Origin: Fodinibius roseus
GTDB lineage: Bacteria; Bacteroidota; Rhodothermia; Balneolales; Balneolaceae
Assembly (NCBI RefSeq): GCF_900129315.1
Contig: NZ_FQUS01000010.1
Location: forward strand, 111,568-175,567
Reading direction: 5' to 3'
DNA length: 64,000 nucleotides
Part shown: in pieces, positions 36,312-44,776 of the stretch
Numbering within the stretch: position 1 is the first letter of the stretch
Layout of the letters: each line of letters starts with the position of its first letter
Notes under the pieces: model-generated
Databases searched by the model: none
Told to the model about the DNA's origin: nothing
The model's input: only the letters and a program-made list of their open reading frames with translations
Translations under genes and position numbers: made by a program

Positions 36312-38154
36312 ATGAAAGAAAAAAAATATTCCATAATACAGGGGTACAGATCAAGACAAAAATATCTCGTAGGTATTTTGGGAATCTTGTTTATAACAGC
36401 AGCGTTATTTTCCTGCGACATGCAGGATTTGGGTACAAATGCAAATCAGAATCTGGAAAATAATTACAGGAGTACCTCTACTTCTGATCAATCAGATTTT
36501 AATAATACGGTACAACCCTACACATTTACCCATAACTTGTCGGATAGCGTACCTGTGGTGACCATGCCACCGGTTGAGGTGCAGACACTTCTGTCAGAAG
36601 ACCGAGCAGAACCACAACAGAACCGATCACCTGTCCCGCCACGTTTTGGCAAGGCCCTGGAGGTTAGCATAGATTCAGAAAATAAAGGCAGGTGGGATGA
36701 ATTAACCAATGGAGACCGACTCTGGCGGCTGCGCATTGCTTCCGGAGGAGCCTATTGCATCAACTTGATATTTGACCGGTTCGAACTCCCACCGGGCGGA
36801 AAGCTATTTATTTATAACGAAGACCAAAGCACCGTCCTCGGCCCTTTTAATGAAGAACATAATAAGTCTTCCGGGCGGTTTTCAACGTTGCCGGTTAGCG
36901 GAGCTCAGATCACGCTGGAATACTATGAGCCGGGTGGTCAATGGGACAATACCGAACTGCGGATTGCAAATGTAATTCATGCCTACCGGAATATATTTGG
37001 CAGGGATAACGAAAACAGTACCCTGGACCTTGGCGACTCCGGAAGCTGTAACATTAATGTTAATTGCCCGAGCGCTTTAGGTTGGCAAGATGAGAGTCGC
37101 TCAGTGGCCATGGTGTTAGTGGATCAAAACACCCGTTTGTGTTCTGGTGCATTGGTCAATAATGTATTAGAAGATCGGACCCCCTATTTTCTTTCGGCCT
37201 TTCATTGTGCAGATAGGCTGACACCAAACGGATCACTTTCTTCGGCGGAAATTGCCGATGCAGAAGACTGGCTTTTCTGGTTTAACTATAAAAGCGAGAC
37301 CTGCTCTGATCCTAACAGCGAGCCGGGCCATAACGCTGTTTCCGGGGCATCATTTCGGGCAGCAAATAGTGATTCAGATTTTCTGCTTCTTGAACTGAGC
37401 AATATCCCCCCCCAAGCATAGTGGTTATGATCCATATTTTGCAGGATGGGATGCTACTGGTAACACCCCCAGCTCTTCTGCGAGCATTCATCATCCAAGC
37501 GGAGATATCATGAAAATCTCTTTTGATGATGATCCGGCGGTTTCTGGCACTTGGGATTTTTCTCCTTCTGATTCTCACTGGGAAACTGTATTCGATCAAG
37601 GGACTGCCGAGCATGGGTCTTCCGGAGCGCCACTATTTAGCAATCACAAAATTGTAGGACAAATTCATGGGACTGATGATCCTGCTTTCGAAGGGGATAA
37701 TTATTGTGAAGTGCGACATATATGGTCTGGAAAGTTTTCAATGTCTTGGAATAACAGCAGCAATGCTTCCGAACGCCTGAGAGACTGGCTGGATCCCAAT
37801 AATACCGGTACCCTGACCTTAGATGGAACGGGGGATAATCTCCTGCAGGTACACATCGACGGACCTTATCAGATTCAGACAAACCAGTATTATCAGTTTG
37901 AAGCTATAACTGACGGAGGCTATCAGCCTTATAGCTGGCAGTGGCAGCTCGACTATGGGAATGGAAGCGGTCCCTGGCAGAATGTGGGCGGGGATTCCTA
38001 CACCCATATTTCTTATAACCAGCAGGACTTTTATTTACGGGTTCAGGTGACCGATGCACAGAATGATACCAAGACGTCGACGATACACCCCGTTACAGTG
38101 TCACCGGGTGGAGCTGCTTCCCAAGATACAAGCTTAAATGAAGAGGAGAAGTAA
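36312..38154 (+). pseudogene. Secreted trypsin-like serine protease, split by a frameshift at a C8 run
   Basis: Two frames form one protein of the lysyl-endopeptidase-like trypsin fold. Frame 1 (36312-37421) has a lipoprotein-type signal (LFSC, Cys near residue 35), a pro-region, then CNINVNCPSALGW, catalytic His in SAFHCA (H298) and Asp in DSDFLLLEL (D356). It then hits TAG after the run of eight C at 37406-37413. Removing one C joins it to the next frame, giving NIPPKHSGYDPYFAGWDATG, then IHHPSGD and the catalytic Ser in HGSSGAPLF (codon 37621-37623). A C-terminal Ig/PKD-like domain follows to 38154. The repaired product would be 613 residues. Phase variation, a true mutation or a base-call error in the homopolymer are all possible. 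Confidence 0.85.
37406..37413 (+). repeat. Run of eight C, site of the frameshift
   Basis: Seven C would restore the reading frame across the protease. Such runs are prone to slipped-strand change and to sequencing error. Confidence 0.85.
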
Positions 38155-38235
38155 CGAATGTTGGTTCATTCTGGTAAAGGGGTGAATTCCAATTTTGCAA
38201 ATTATGTTAATTATTTAAATACTTGGTGATATATT

Positions 38236-38760
38236 ATGAAAACTCTAATTACAACTTTGATCGTGTTCATTTTAGGCATTGCATTGGGAGTAGCTTGCGA
38301 AGATACACAGCCATGGGAGGATAATTTGGCCGAAGCTGACACTACTCTGGTTGGGCCCACCTGGCAGCTTATAGCATTTGTGGAAGATGATGGAGATCGA
38401 ATTCTTGTTGAGGATCTACCCGAATCAGGAAGGATATACTCAGTCGAATTTACGACACAATCCGCCGAAGAGTGCGTTGATACTGAAGATCCTCCGTATG
38501 GAACTTGGTGCATGAGAATTGCAGGTCATCCCAATAGTTCGCCTTCTACCACCTATGATTTGGATTCAAAAAACCGATCCCTGAAAATTTATTTTCGAGG
38601 AACAACTTTTGTTTACCCTCCCGAGGGAGCTAAAGAAACTAAATTTTTTAAGGCTCTCGACGCCACCACCCATTACCAGATCAATGGCAAAGAGCTCCGC
38701 CTCTTCTACAAAAACGAGAAAGTACTGCTGTTCGAACCGGCGGAAGCAGAGCAGGAGTAA
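38236..38760 (+). CDS. Small secreted protein or lipoprotein, possibly META-like
   Basis: A 174-residue protein with an N-terminal hydrophobic segment ending at ALGVACED, so either a lipoprotein (Cys 21, with an atypical Gly at -3) or a cleaved secreted protein. The mature part has LVGPTWQLIAFVEDDG, a DLDSKNRSLKIYF strand pair and a terminal INGKELRLFYKNEKVLLFEP. This layout resembles META/HslJ-type beta domains that open with a short W-x-L strand and close with a strand carrying the hydrophobic residues. The resemblance is by eye only. It follows the split protease by 81 bp on the same strand and ends before a strong terminator. Confidence 0.6.
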   Translation: MKTLITTLIVFILGIALGVACEDTQPWEDNLAEADTTLVGPTWQLIAFVEDDGDRILVEDLPESGRIYSVEFTTQSAEECVDTEDPPYGTWCMRIAGHPNSSPSTTYDLDSKNRSLKIYFRGTTFVYPPEGAKETKFFKALDATTHYQINGKELRLFYKNEKVLLFEPAEAEQE

Positions 38761-38821
38761 GTGAACGGCAGGCGTTGAGGAAGAAAAACTTCCGAACTTG
38801 CCGGGTGGCTCCAAATTTTTA

Positions 38822-38855
38822 CCTATCAGATTGCTTCGAGCGATCTGATGGGTTT
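38822..38855 (+). terminator. Terminator-like hairpin after the META-like gene
   Basis: CCTATCAGATTGC (38822-38834) and GCGATCTGATGGG (38840-38852) form a 13 bp stem in RNA, counting two G-U pairs, around a TTCGA loop, then TTT. It lies about 60 bp past the stop. Confidence 0.6.
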
Positions 38856-39215
38856 CCTATTCCTATTATGCAAAATACAGGAGTATTTTAAAACTCTCTC
38901 ATATGCATTCTGGATAACTCCTCGGATGATTTTTATAATTTTCAAGGGAAAGAAAGAATCTGGCTCTGAAAATGGACGAGTTATTTAAGTAAGGAGAGTT
39001 CTTTTCCCGGCTTAATAAATTGTGCTGAGGAGAGTGACCGGAGCTGAAGCGTATAGAAATCACTTCTGTTTTAGAGGAAAGAGAAGCTCAAATCTTGGTT
39101 CCAAAAAAACAACGGGGTCTGGGGAATAGCGGGAAAATCTATATTAAAAAAGACTCATGTGGAAGAGCTATCCCCGTTTGATCACTATAGTAAACAGAAG
39201 ATCTGGCTATTCCCC

Positions 39216-39303
39216 AGCGACTTTTATTTGGGGTTCCGTTTTTTTCGTCGTTGAAAAAAATGGAACAGCCTCTTTGGTGACAAAAACTGTACAAGTTCAA
39301 ATA
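39216..39303. repeat. Dispersed repeat, copy B
   Basis: Aligns with 30421-30510. The equivalent of the 24-aa ORF in copy A has lost its ATG (ACG here) and gains an early stop, so B looks like a decayed copy. Its left end meets the right arm of the 39119-39217 inverted repeat. Confidence 0.5.
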
Positions 39304-39495
39304 GGCCCTCTCACAACGCCTAACCGCCTTCGAATAGTTATTTTACGTTTCCGGAGGAACATTTTCGGTTTATTTATATACTAATCAACAGCATCACACG
39401 TAATAAATGGGCACAATGGCTGGTATTGTGCGCTTGGATTAATGCCTCTTGGTATACTAACGGCTCTAACCGGCTATTTAGACTTATTTCATTCC

Positions 39496-39637
39496 GTACG
39501 GCCAGGCAAGGGGAGTAGAGCTGAGCCAGGGCCGGAAGGCTGGTGAAGTATATATAATACAGGACAGGAGTTTGCGTTTATAGCTCGAGGATATGGGCCG
39601 GTAGCCGGGCCCGGCAGTCCTGCTTTGCAGCCCGTAC
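39496..39637. other. Candidate structured RNA or nested palindrome
   Basis: Nested complementary blocks: GTACGG (39496-39501) with CCGTAC (39632-39637), CAGGAC (39560-39565) with GTCCTG (39617-39622), and the perfect palindrome GCCGGGCCCGGC (39604-39615). The block is much richer in GC than its AT-rich surroundings and has no open frame. It fits no RNA family I recognise. Confidence 0.25.
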
Positions 39638-39823
39638 AATGAATACCTTGCGATAAGGTGCAGGCAAATAATAGAGAAACTATAAAATAATAGGTGTGTT
39701 CGCAGTTATTTTTTACATTTAGACCTCTTATTATAATCTCATATTATGAGAAGTTCGATGTATACCAGATAATATATTGCTATATTTCTTCGCAACTGAA
39801 ACAGTAAACGGTTTCCGTATCTC

Positions 39824-42820
39824 ATGGTAAAACGATTCAAATTTTGCGCTTTATTTTTGATATTTGTAATGGGCTATACCGTTCAGCCTCACGCTCAGGA
39901 AGTTCAGGAACCCTCTTCCGAATATTATCAACAAGGAATTCAGCTCTTTGACCGGGGACTATATGAAGAGGCGGCCGGTGAACTGGAGCGGTTTGTCAAC
40001 CGCAGGGAGGATCATGAGCTGGCATTGTCCGCCCGGTTTTATTTGGTGCGGGCCCGGGCAAAGATAGATTCCACGAATAAACAATCTTACTACGAGCGAT
40101 TTATAGCAGACCACCCGCACACCGATTTTTCTTCTACACTGCTGTTTGATCTGGCTGAACAGGCTGAACAGCAGGGACAGTACAGCAAAGCCATCAATAG
40201 CTACCAGCGGTCGCTGGATTTGGGATTACCCCGCAAGAAAGCAGCTGAAGTTTACTACTGGATGGCTGAAGCAGCCATTGCCGGGGGAGATACGGAACAG
40301 GCGAGGCGCTATTTTCTGACCGTGGGGGAAGAGTACCCGGATTCGGAGTGGGCCCCCAAAGCGCTCTATACACGCGGGAGATTATTCCTGTCGGAAAACA
40401 ACTATGATGCTTCCACCGAGGCTTTTGAACTGCTGAAGGAGCAATACCCGAATGCCGATATTACACGCAGAATAGGCATGGCTCTCGGAGAATCGTACTA
40501 CCAGCAGGGACGCTACGAAGAAGCCATAGGGGCGTTTGAAGATGCCATGCCCTATCTGGATGAAGAGATGACCACGAAGGCGGTATTACTCATTGCCGAG
40601 AGTCATAATTATTTACAAAACTATGACGAGGCTTCTAAAACGTATCTTCAGTATATCAACCGCACGAAAGGCACGGATGAGGAGCGATCAGCCCACTATG
40701 GACTGGGATGGCTCTACCACAAGCAGGAAATTTACCACTGGGCATCGGATGAGTTCGAAAAAGCTTCGGAAGGATCGGATGAGCTCGCCCGAAAAGCCCT
40801 GTATTACAAAGCGGTGAACGAAAAATTGGGGTCAAGATACCGAGAGGCCATGGAAACTTTCCGGAGCTTCGGCGATCGGTTTAGCGAGGGACCGTGGGTG
40901 GAAAAGACGTATTATGAGTGGGCTATCACCGCGTATGAGATGGGACGTTATTCGGAGGCCATCGAAGTACTGTTGCCGCTTGTTCGCAATGAAGAGGAGT
41001 TGGAATGGGGCGGGAAAGTATACACGCTTCTGGGAGAAGCCTATTTTGCCAATGAAGAGTTTACCCGTTCTATCCAGGCGTTTGAAGCCGCCGAGGATGT
41101 AACCGATGTGGACCCGGCGGTCAAACGTCAGGCTCGATTCCAGAAAGCATGGGTACAGTACAGCAACCAGGCGTATGAAGAGGCCCAGGCTATTTTTCAG
41201 TCGCTGCATCAGGAAGTGCCCGATGAGGATGTCGGACAGGAAGCCCTTTTCTGGAGCGCTGACGCCTATTATAATATGGAGGAATTCGGTCCGGCTGCCA
41301 ACCAGTTCAGCCAGTTTATCCAGCAATATCCTGGCCACGAGCTGGTTGGTCCCGCCAGCTACTCGCTGGGATGGAGCTACTTTAAGATGGGTAATTTTGA
41401 ACAGGCGATCGGTCCTTTCAGGACGTTCCTGCAGGAATACGAAGCTCCCGAGACAGCTCTCTATCCGTATGACACGGATACCCGGCTGCGTATTGGAGAT
41501 GCTTACTATGCGCTCGGGAATTACAGTGAGGCCATTGCCACCTACAAGCAGGTAGTGGGGGCAGAGCCGGGAGGGGATTACGCCCTGTTCCAGATCGGAA
41601 ACAGTCATTATCGAAGCGAGCGGACCTATGATGCCGTTACGACGCTCCGGCGGTTTTTGCGAACGTACCCGGACAGCCGGCTTAGCGAGCAGGCGCAATA
41701 TAACATTGCTTATATCTATCTGAATACCGGCAACTACTCGCAGGCCGTGGAAGAATTTCAGACCGTTATCAATAAATATCCCGGTACCAGCTGGGCGGCG
41801 CGGGCACAGTACAATATCGGGGATACCTATTATAACGCCGGTGACTATGATAAAGCCATCGAAGCGTATAAAGAAGTAATGGAAAAGTACCCGGAGAGCG
41901 ACTATATCATCGAGGCGGCGAATGGTATTGAGTATGCCCAGCTTTCAGCCGGAAATACGGATGCCAGCTCTTCGGTCCTGGAAGATTTCCTGGAGGAAAA
42001 CCCGCAGACGTCGATGGCCGACCGCCTTCGCTTTCGAAAGGGCGACAAACTTATGCAATCCGGTGACTACGAAGGGGCGATTGAGGAGTTTCAGCAATAT
42101 ATACGGATCACGAATAACCAGGACCTTCTGCCTGATGCCCACTTCAATCTGGCCGATGCCTACGAGCAAACGGATCAGCTTGATCAGGCTGTAAGCACCT
42201 ACCAGACGATTGTAGAGGAATACCCCGATTCGGAGCGGGCAGGGCCTGCTCTCGCGGCACTGGGACGTATTGCCTATGGGCGGGGTAATTATCAACAGTC
42301 ACACAGTTATTTCGAGCAGCTGTTGGACCAGGGGGGCAACCGGTATCGACTGGAGGCTTATATCGGAATGGGGGACGCGCAGATTGCGATGGGCAACACC
42401 TCTGCGGCCGAGGAGCATTACCGTTCGGCCCTGCAGATTGATGGCGATTACGCCGCGGCTAATGTAGGACTTGCAAAAGTGGCGCTCAATAACGGGGCTT
42501 ACCAGGATGCCAAGGATCTGCTGAATCTGGTGGCCGAGGCCAATACGACCGAAGTGGGGGCTGAAGCGCAGTACCTGCTGGGGGTAGCGAGTCATGAAAA
42601 CGGAAATTATGAAGAAGCCGTTCAGCACTACTCCAGGGTAAGCGTTTTATACGGAGCATTCGACAGCTGGATTGCTAAGTCCCTGCTCGGGAGAGCCAGG
42701 AGTTTTCTCCGGATGGAACAGCCCGGCGAAGCGCGGTCCGCCTTGAATACCCTTGTTAGCGATTATCCGGATACGCCGGAAGCACAGGAAGCACAACGCC
42801 TATTGGAACAGACGAATTAA
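39824..42820 (+). CDS. Large tetratricopeptide-repeat envelope protein
   Basis: A 998-residue protein with a signal peptide ending near residue 25 (VQPHAQ), so it is periplasmic or surface-linked. Nearly all the rest is TPR units of the BamD/YbgF type, with repeats such as YEEAAGELERF, YSKAINSYQRSLDLG, YEEAIGAFEDAM, YDKAIEAYKEVMEKYP and YEGAIEEFQQYI spaced about 34-40 residues apart. Such scaffolds bind other proteins; no catalytic domain is visible. Its TAA overlaps the aroA ATG, so both are translated from one message. Upstream lies the 1 kb non-coding region. Confidence 0.85.
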   Translation: MVKRFKFCALFLIFVMGYTVQPHAQEVQEPSSEYYQQGIQLFDRGLYEEAAGELERFVNRREDHELALSARFYLVRARAKIDSTNKQSYYERFIADHPHTDFSSTLLFDLAEQAEQQGQYSKAINSYQRSLDLGLPRKKAAEVYYWMAEAAIAGGDTEQARRYFLTVGEEYPDSEWAPKALYTRGRLFLSENNYDASTEAFELLKEQYPNADITRRIGMALGESYYQQGRYEEAIGAFEDAMPYLDEEMTTKAVLLIAESHNYLQNYDEASKTYLQYINRTKGTDEERSAHYGLGWLYHKQEIYHWASDEFEKASEGSDELARKALYYKAVNEKLGSRYREAMETFRSFGDRFSEGPWVEKTYYEWAITAYEMGRYSEAIEVLLPLVRNEEELEWGGKVYTLLGEAYFANEEFTRSIQAFEAAEDVTDVDPAVKRQARFQKAWVQYSNQAYEEAQAIFQSLHQEVPDEDVGQEALFWSADAYYNMEEFGPAANQFSQFIQQYPGHELVGPASYSLGWSYFKMGNFEQAIGPFRTFLQEYEAPETALYPYDTDTRLRIGDAYYALGNYSEAIATYKQVVGAEPGGDYALFQIGNSHYRSERTYDAVTTLRRFLRTYPDSRLSEQAQYNIAYIYLNTGNYSQAVEEFQTVINKYPGTSWAARAQYNIGDTYYNAGDYDKAIEAYKEVMEKYPESDYIIEAANGIEYAQLSAGNTDASSSVLEDFLEENPQTSMADRLRFRKGDKLMQSGDYEGAIEEFQQYIRITNNQDLLPDAHFNLADAYEQTDQLDQAVSTYQTIVEEYPDSERAGPALAALGRIAYGRGNYQQSHSYFEQLLDQGGNRYRLEAYIGMGDAQIAMGNTSAAEEHYRSALQIDGDYAAANVGLAKVALNNGAYQDAKDLLNLVAEANTTEVGAEAQYLLGVASHENGNYEEAVQHYSRVSVLYGAFDSWIAKSLLGRARSFLRMEQPGEARSALNTLVSDYPDTPEAQEAQRLLEQTN

Positions 42821-44109
42821 TGGATTATACCGTACAACCGGCTGCGTCGCTGCACGGCATCCTTCAACTGCCGGCTGACAAGTCGATTTCACACCGGGCG
42901 GCGATGTTCGCTGCTCTGCATCAAGGCAGGTCAACAATAACCAATTTTTCGGAAGCCGCCGATCCTCACAGCACGCTGGACTGTATGCGCGAGCTGGGCG
43001 TGGAGATTGAGGAGCCGGGAAACCATACGCTTATTGTGCACGGGGTGGGGCGCGACGGGCTGCAAACACCTTCCGGTGACCTGGATTGTGGGAACTCAGG
43101 GACGACCATGCGGCTGTTGAGCGGCATCATCGCCGGCTCAGGGGTTTCCGCCCGCCTGACGGGAGACGAGTCGTTGTCGGTCCGCACTATGAAGCGTATT
43201 ATTGAGCCGCTCCGGGCGATGGGCGCACATATTGAAGCCCGGGAAGATGATTTTGCCCCGTTGAACTTCCGCCGGGATGCTGAGCTCAAGCCCCTGCATT
43301 TCCCCCTTCCTATTCCCAGCGCACAGCTGAAATCATGTGTGTTGCTGGCCGGACTTTTCGGTGACGGTCCGACTGAGGTGATCGAAACACTGCCCAGCAG
43401 AGATCATACCGAACGGTTGCTGAATCTTGCCATTGAGGAAAAAGAAAAAAAACGAATAATCCGGTCCAGCCGTAAAGATGTGGTGCCGGGACAATCCTAC
43501 CGGGTACCCAACGATTTTTCGGCAGCCGCCTTTTGGCTGGTAGCGGGGGCTATTCATCCTGAAGCGGAAATCAGCCTGCCGGGGGTGGGACTCAATCCCA
43601 CCCGAACGGGCGCTCTTGGGATCCTGCAGCAGATGGGGGCTGATATGGAAATTACGAACAATGATCACGAGGGAGCGGAGCCGGTAGCCGACATACGAGT
43701 AAAAAGCTCGCCATTGAAACCGGTGAAGATAACCGGGGAGGTGGTCCCCAACTGTATTGATGAAATTCCCATTCTGGCCATTGCCATGCTTTTCGCCGAT
43801 GGAGTGTCACGTGTTTCGGGAGCAGAAGAGCTTCGCCATAAAGAAACCGACCGGCTGAATGCGCTGGCCGAAATGCTGGAATCGGCGGGAGCTGACTTCG
43901 AAGAATACAAAGATGGCTTTACCATTAAGGGAGACCCCGACTTCCGGCCTGATCCGGCTGCATTCAGTAGCTTCCATGACCATCGTATTGCAATGGCGGC
44001 GGCCGTGCTTGCATTGATGGGACCCGACTCCTCTACTGTCTTGAACGGTCATTGTACCGCCATCTCCTATCCCGGCTTTTGGGAGGACCTGTCATTGCTG
44101 ACGAATTGA
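42820..44109 (+). CDS. aroA: 3-phosphoshikimate 1-carboxyvinyltransferase (EPSP synthase)
   Basis: Joins phosphoenolpyruvate to shikimate-3-phosphate, sixth step of the chorismate pathway and the target of glyphosate. It has 429 residues, the normal length. Landmarks are ADKSISHRAAMFAAL at 18-32, GNSGTTMRLLSGI near 91, RLTGDESLSVR, SAQLKSCVLLAGLF and PSRDHTERLL near 190, then EIPILAIAMLFADG and KETDRLNALAEML near 345 and HDHRIAMAAAVLAL near the end. It overlaps the TPR gene by one base and is remote from aroK-aroB. Confidence 0.95.
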   Translation: MDYTVQPAASLHGILQLPADKSISHRAAMFAALHQGRSTITNFSEAADPHSTLDCMRELGVEIEEPGNHTLIVHGVGRDGLQTPSGDLDCGNSGTTMRLLSGIIAGSGVSARLTGDESLSVRTMKRIIEPLRAMGAHIEAREDDFAPLNFRRDAELKPLHFPLPIPSAQLKSCVLLAGLFGDGPTEVIETLPSRDHTERLLNLAIEEKEKKRIIRSSRKDVVPGQSYRVPNDFSAAAFWLVAGAIHPEAEISLPGVGLNPTRTGALGILQQMGADMEITNNDHEGAEPVADIRVKSSPLKPVKITGEVVPNCIDEIPILAIAMLFADGVSRVSGAEELRHKETDRLNALAEMLESAGADFEEYKDGFTIKGDPDFRPDPAAFSSFHDHRIAMAAAVLALMGPDSSTVLNGHCTAISYPGFWEDLSLLTN

Positions 44110-44156
44110 TTCTTTAATCCGCAAATTTGACAAAACCTGTCGATTGTGGACGCAAT

Positions 44157-44202
44157 AATGCCAATACGTCATAAAACATTCCTTTCTTTATAGGTTGGCA
44201 TT
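44157..44202. promoter_or_regulatory. Inverted repeat upstream of hsp20
   Basis: AATGCCAA (44157-44164) and TTGGCATT (44195-44202) are perfect complements 30 bp apart, ending 32 bp before the hsp20 ATG. The spacing suits a regulator or looped operator at a heat-shock promoter. It is not a CIRCE element (TTAGCACTC-N9-GAGTGCTAA). Confidence 0.4.
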
Positions 44203-44234
44203 GTGATTGCTTTTATAAGAGCGAACATCAACAA

Positions 44235-44672
44235 ATGGTTAGCTCCATGAGTGAATTTACGATCGATATTGAAAAGCAGTTAACAAGACTGGGCAAGGAT
44301 ATACAGGATTTCGTAGAGCGCATTGTGCCGCTCGAAGATAAAGGGCATGATTTTACACCCTCTTGTGATATCATTGAAAGTGACGAAAGCTTTGTCATTA
44401 AGCTGGATTTGCCCGGTTTGTCAAAAAATGAAATTAATATCGCTCTTAAGGAACATGTATTAACCGTAAAAGGAGAACGAGCCGGAAAACTGGCCGAAGA
44501 TGAAACATACCGCCGGCAGGAGCGTTCGACGGGCGTATTTTCACGCTCATTTGCGCTTCCGGAAAATGTGAACACTGCCGAGACGGAGGCCCGGTTTAAG
44601 GAGGGCGTTCTCTCTGTTGCGATGCCGAAAACGGATGTCCCGGTTGACGCGACATCCATTCCGATAAAATAA
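44235..44672 (+). CDS. Small heat shock protein, Hsp20/alpha-crystallin family
   Basis: ATP-independent holdase that binds unfolding proteins and hands them to Hsp70. The 145-residue protein has an N-terminal region of about 40 residues followed by the alpha-crystallin domain (PSCDIIESDESFVIKLDLPG at 39-58, ALKEHVLTVKGER near 71, GVFSRSFALPENV near 98, and the FKEGVLSVAMPK end). The terminal SIPIK carries the I-x-I tail motif. A second ATG 12 bases in is possible. It precedes dnaK by about 100 bp, matching a stress-response pair. Confidence 0.93.
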   Translation: MVSSMSEFTIDIEKQLTRLGKDIQDFVERIVPLEDKGHDFTPSCDIIESDESFVIKLDLPGLSKNEINIALKEHVLTVKGERAGKLAEDETYRRQERSTGVFSRSFALPENVNTAETEARFKEGVLSVAMPKTDVPVDATSIPIK

Positions 44673-44696
44673 TGATGGAAATGTATTTACTGTCAA

Positions 44697-44722
44697 GCCG
44701 GCCCGAGAGTGTTCGGGACGGC
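44697..44722 (+). terminator. Weak hairpin between hsp20 and dnaK
   Basis: GCCG/CGGC and CCCGA/TCGGG pair around GAGTGT with small bulges, followed within 12 bases by TTTTT. It may end part of the hsp20 message or act as an attenuator before dnaK. Confidence 0.4.
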
Positions 44723-44776
44723 GGCGAAAATTTTTAAAAGAATTAATCAACTAACAAATAATCATAAACGACTATT

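Larger units (their letters stand above)
38856..39823. other. Nearly 1 kb non-coding region with several dyads
   Basis: No gene can be supported; a 75-codon frame at 39157-39384 overlaps repeat DNA. Inverted repeats are CTGGGGAATAGC (39119-39130) with GCTATTCCCCAG (39206-39217), and GCACAAT (39411-39417) with ATTGTGC (39425-39431). The repeat copy B and a GC-rich nested-dyad block (39496-39637) are also here. The composition suggests decayed genes or repeat insertions in front of the TPR gene. Confidence 0.5.

Noticed and set aside
37510..38154. Second half of the protease as a separate gene with its own ATG
   Set aside because: The frame continues upstream of that ATG with family-typical sequence up to the C8 run, so it is the downstream part of one broken gene.
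39157..39384. 75-codon frame upstream of the TPR gene
   Set aside because: Runs through the dispersed repeat and inverted-repeat DNA; no coding signs.
40832..41698. 288-codon minus-strand frame
   Set aside because: Antisense to the TPR gene.
44110..44234. CIRCE/HrcA operator before hsp20-dnaK
   Set aside because: The TTAGCACTC-N9-GAGTGCTAA pattern is not present; only a different inverted repeat was found.
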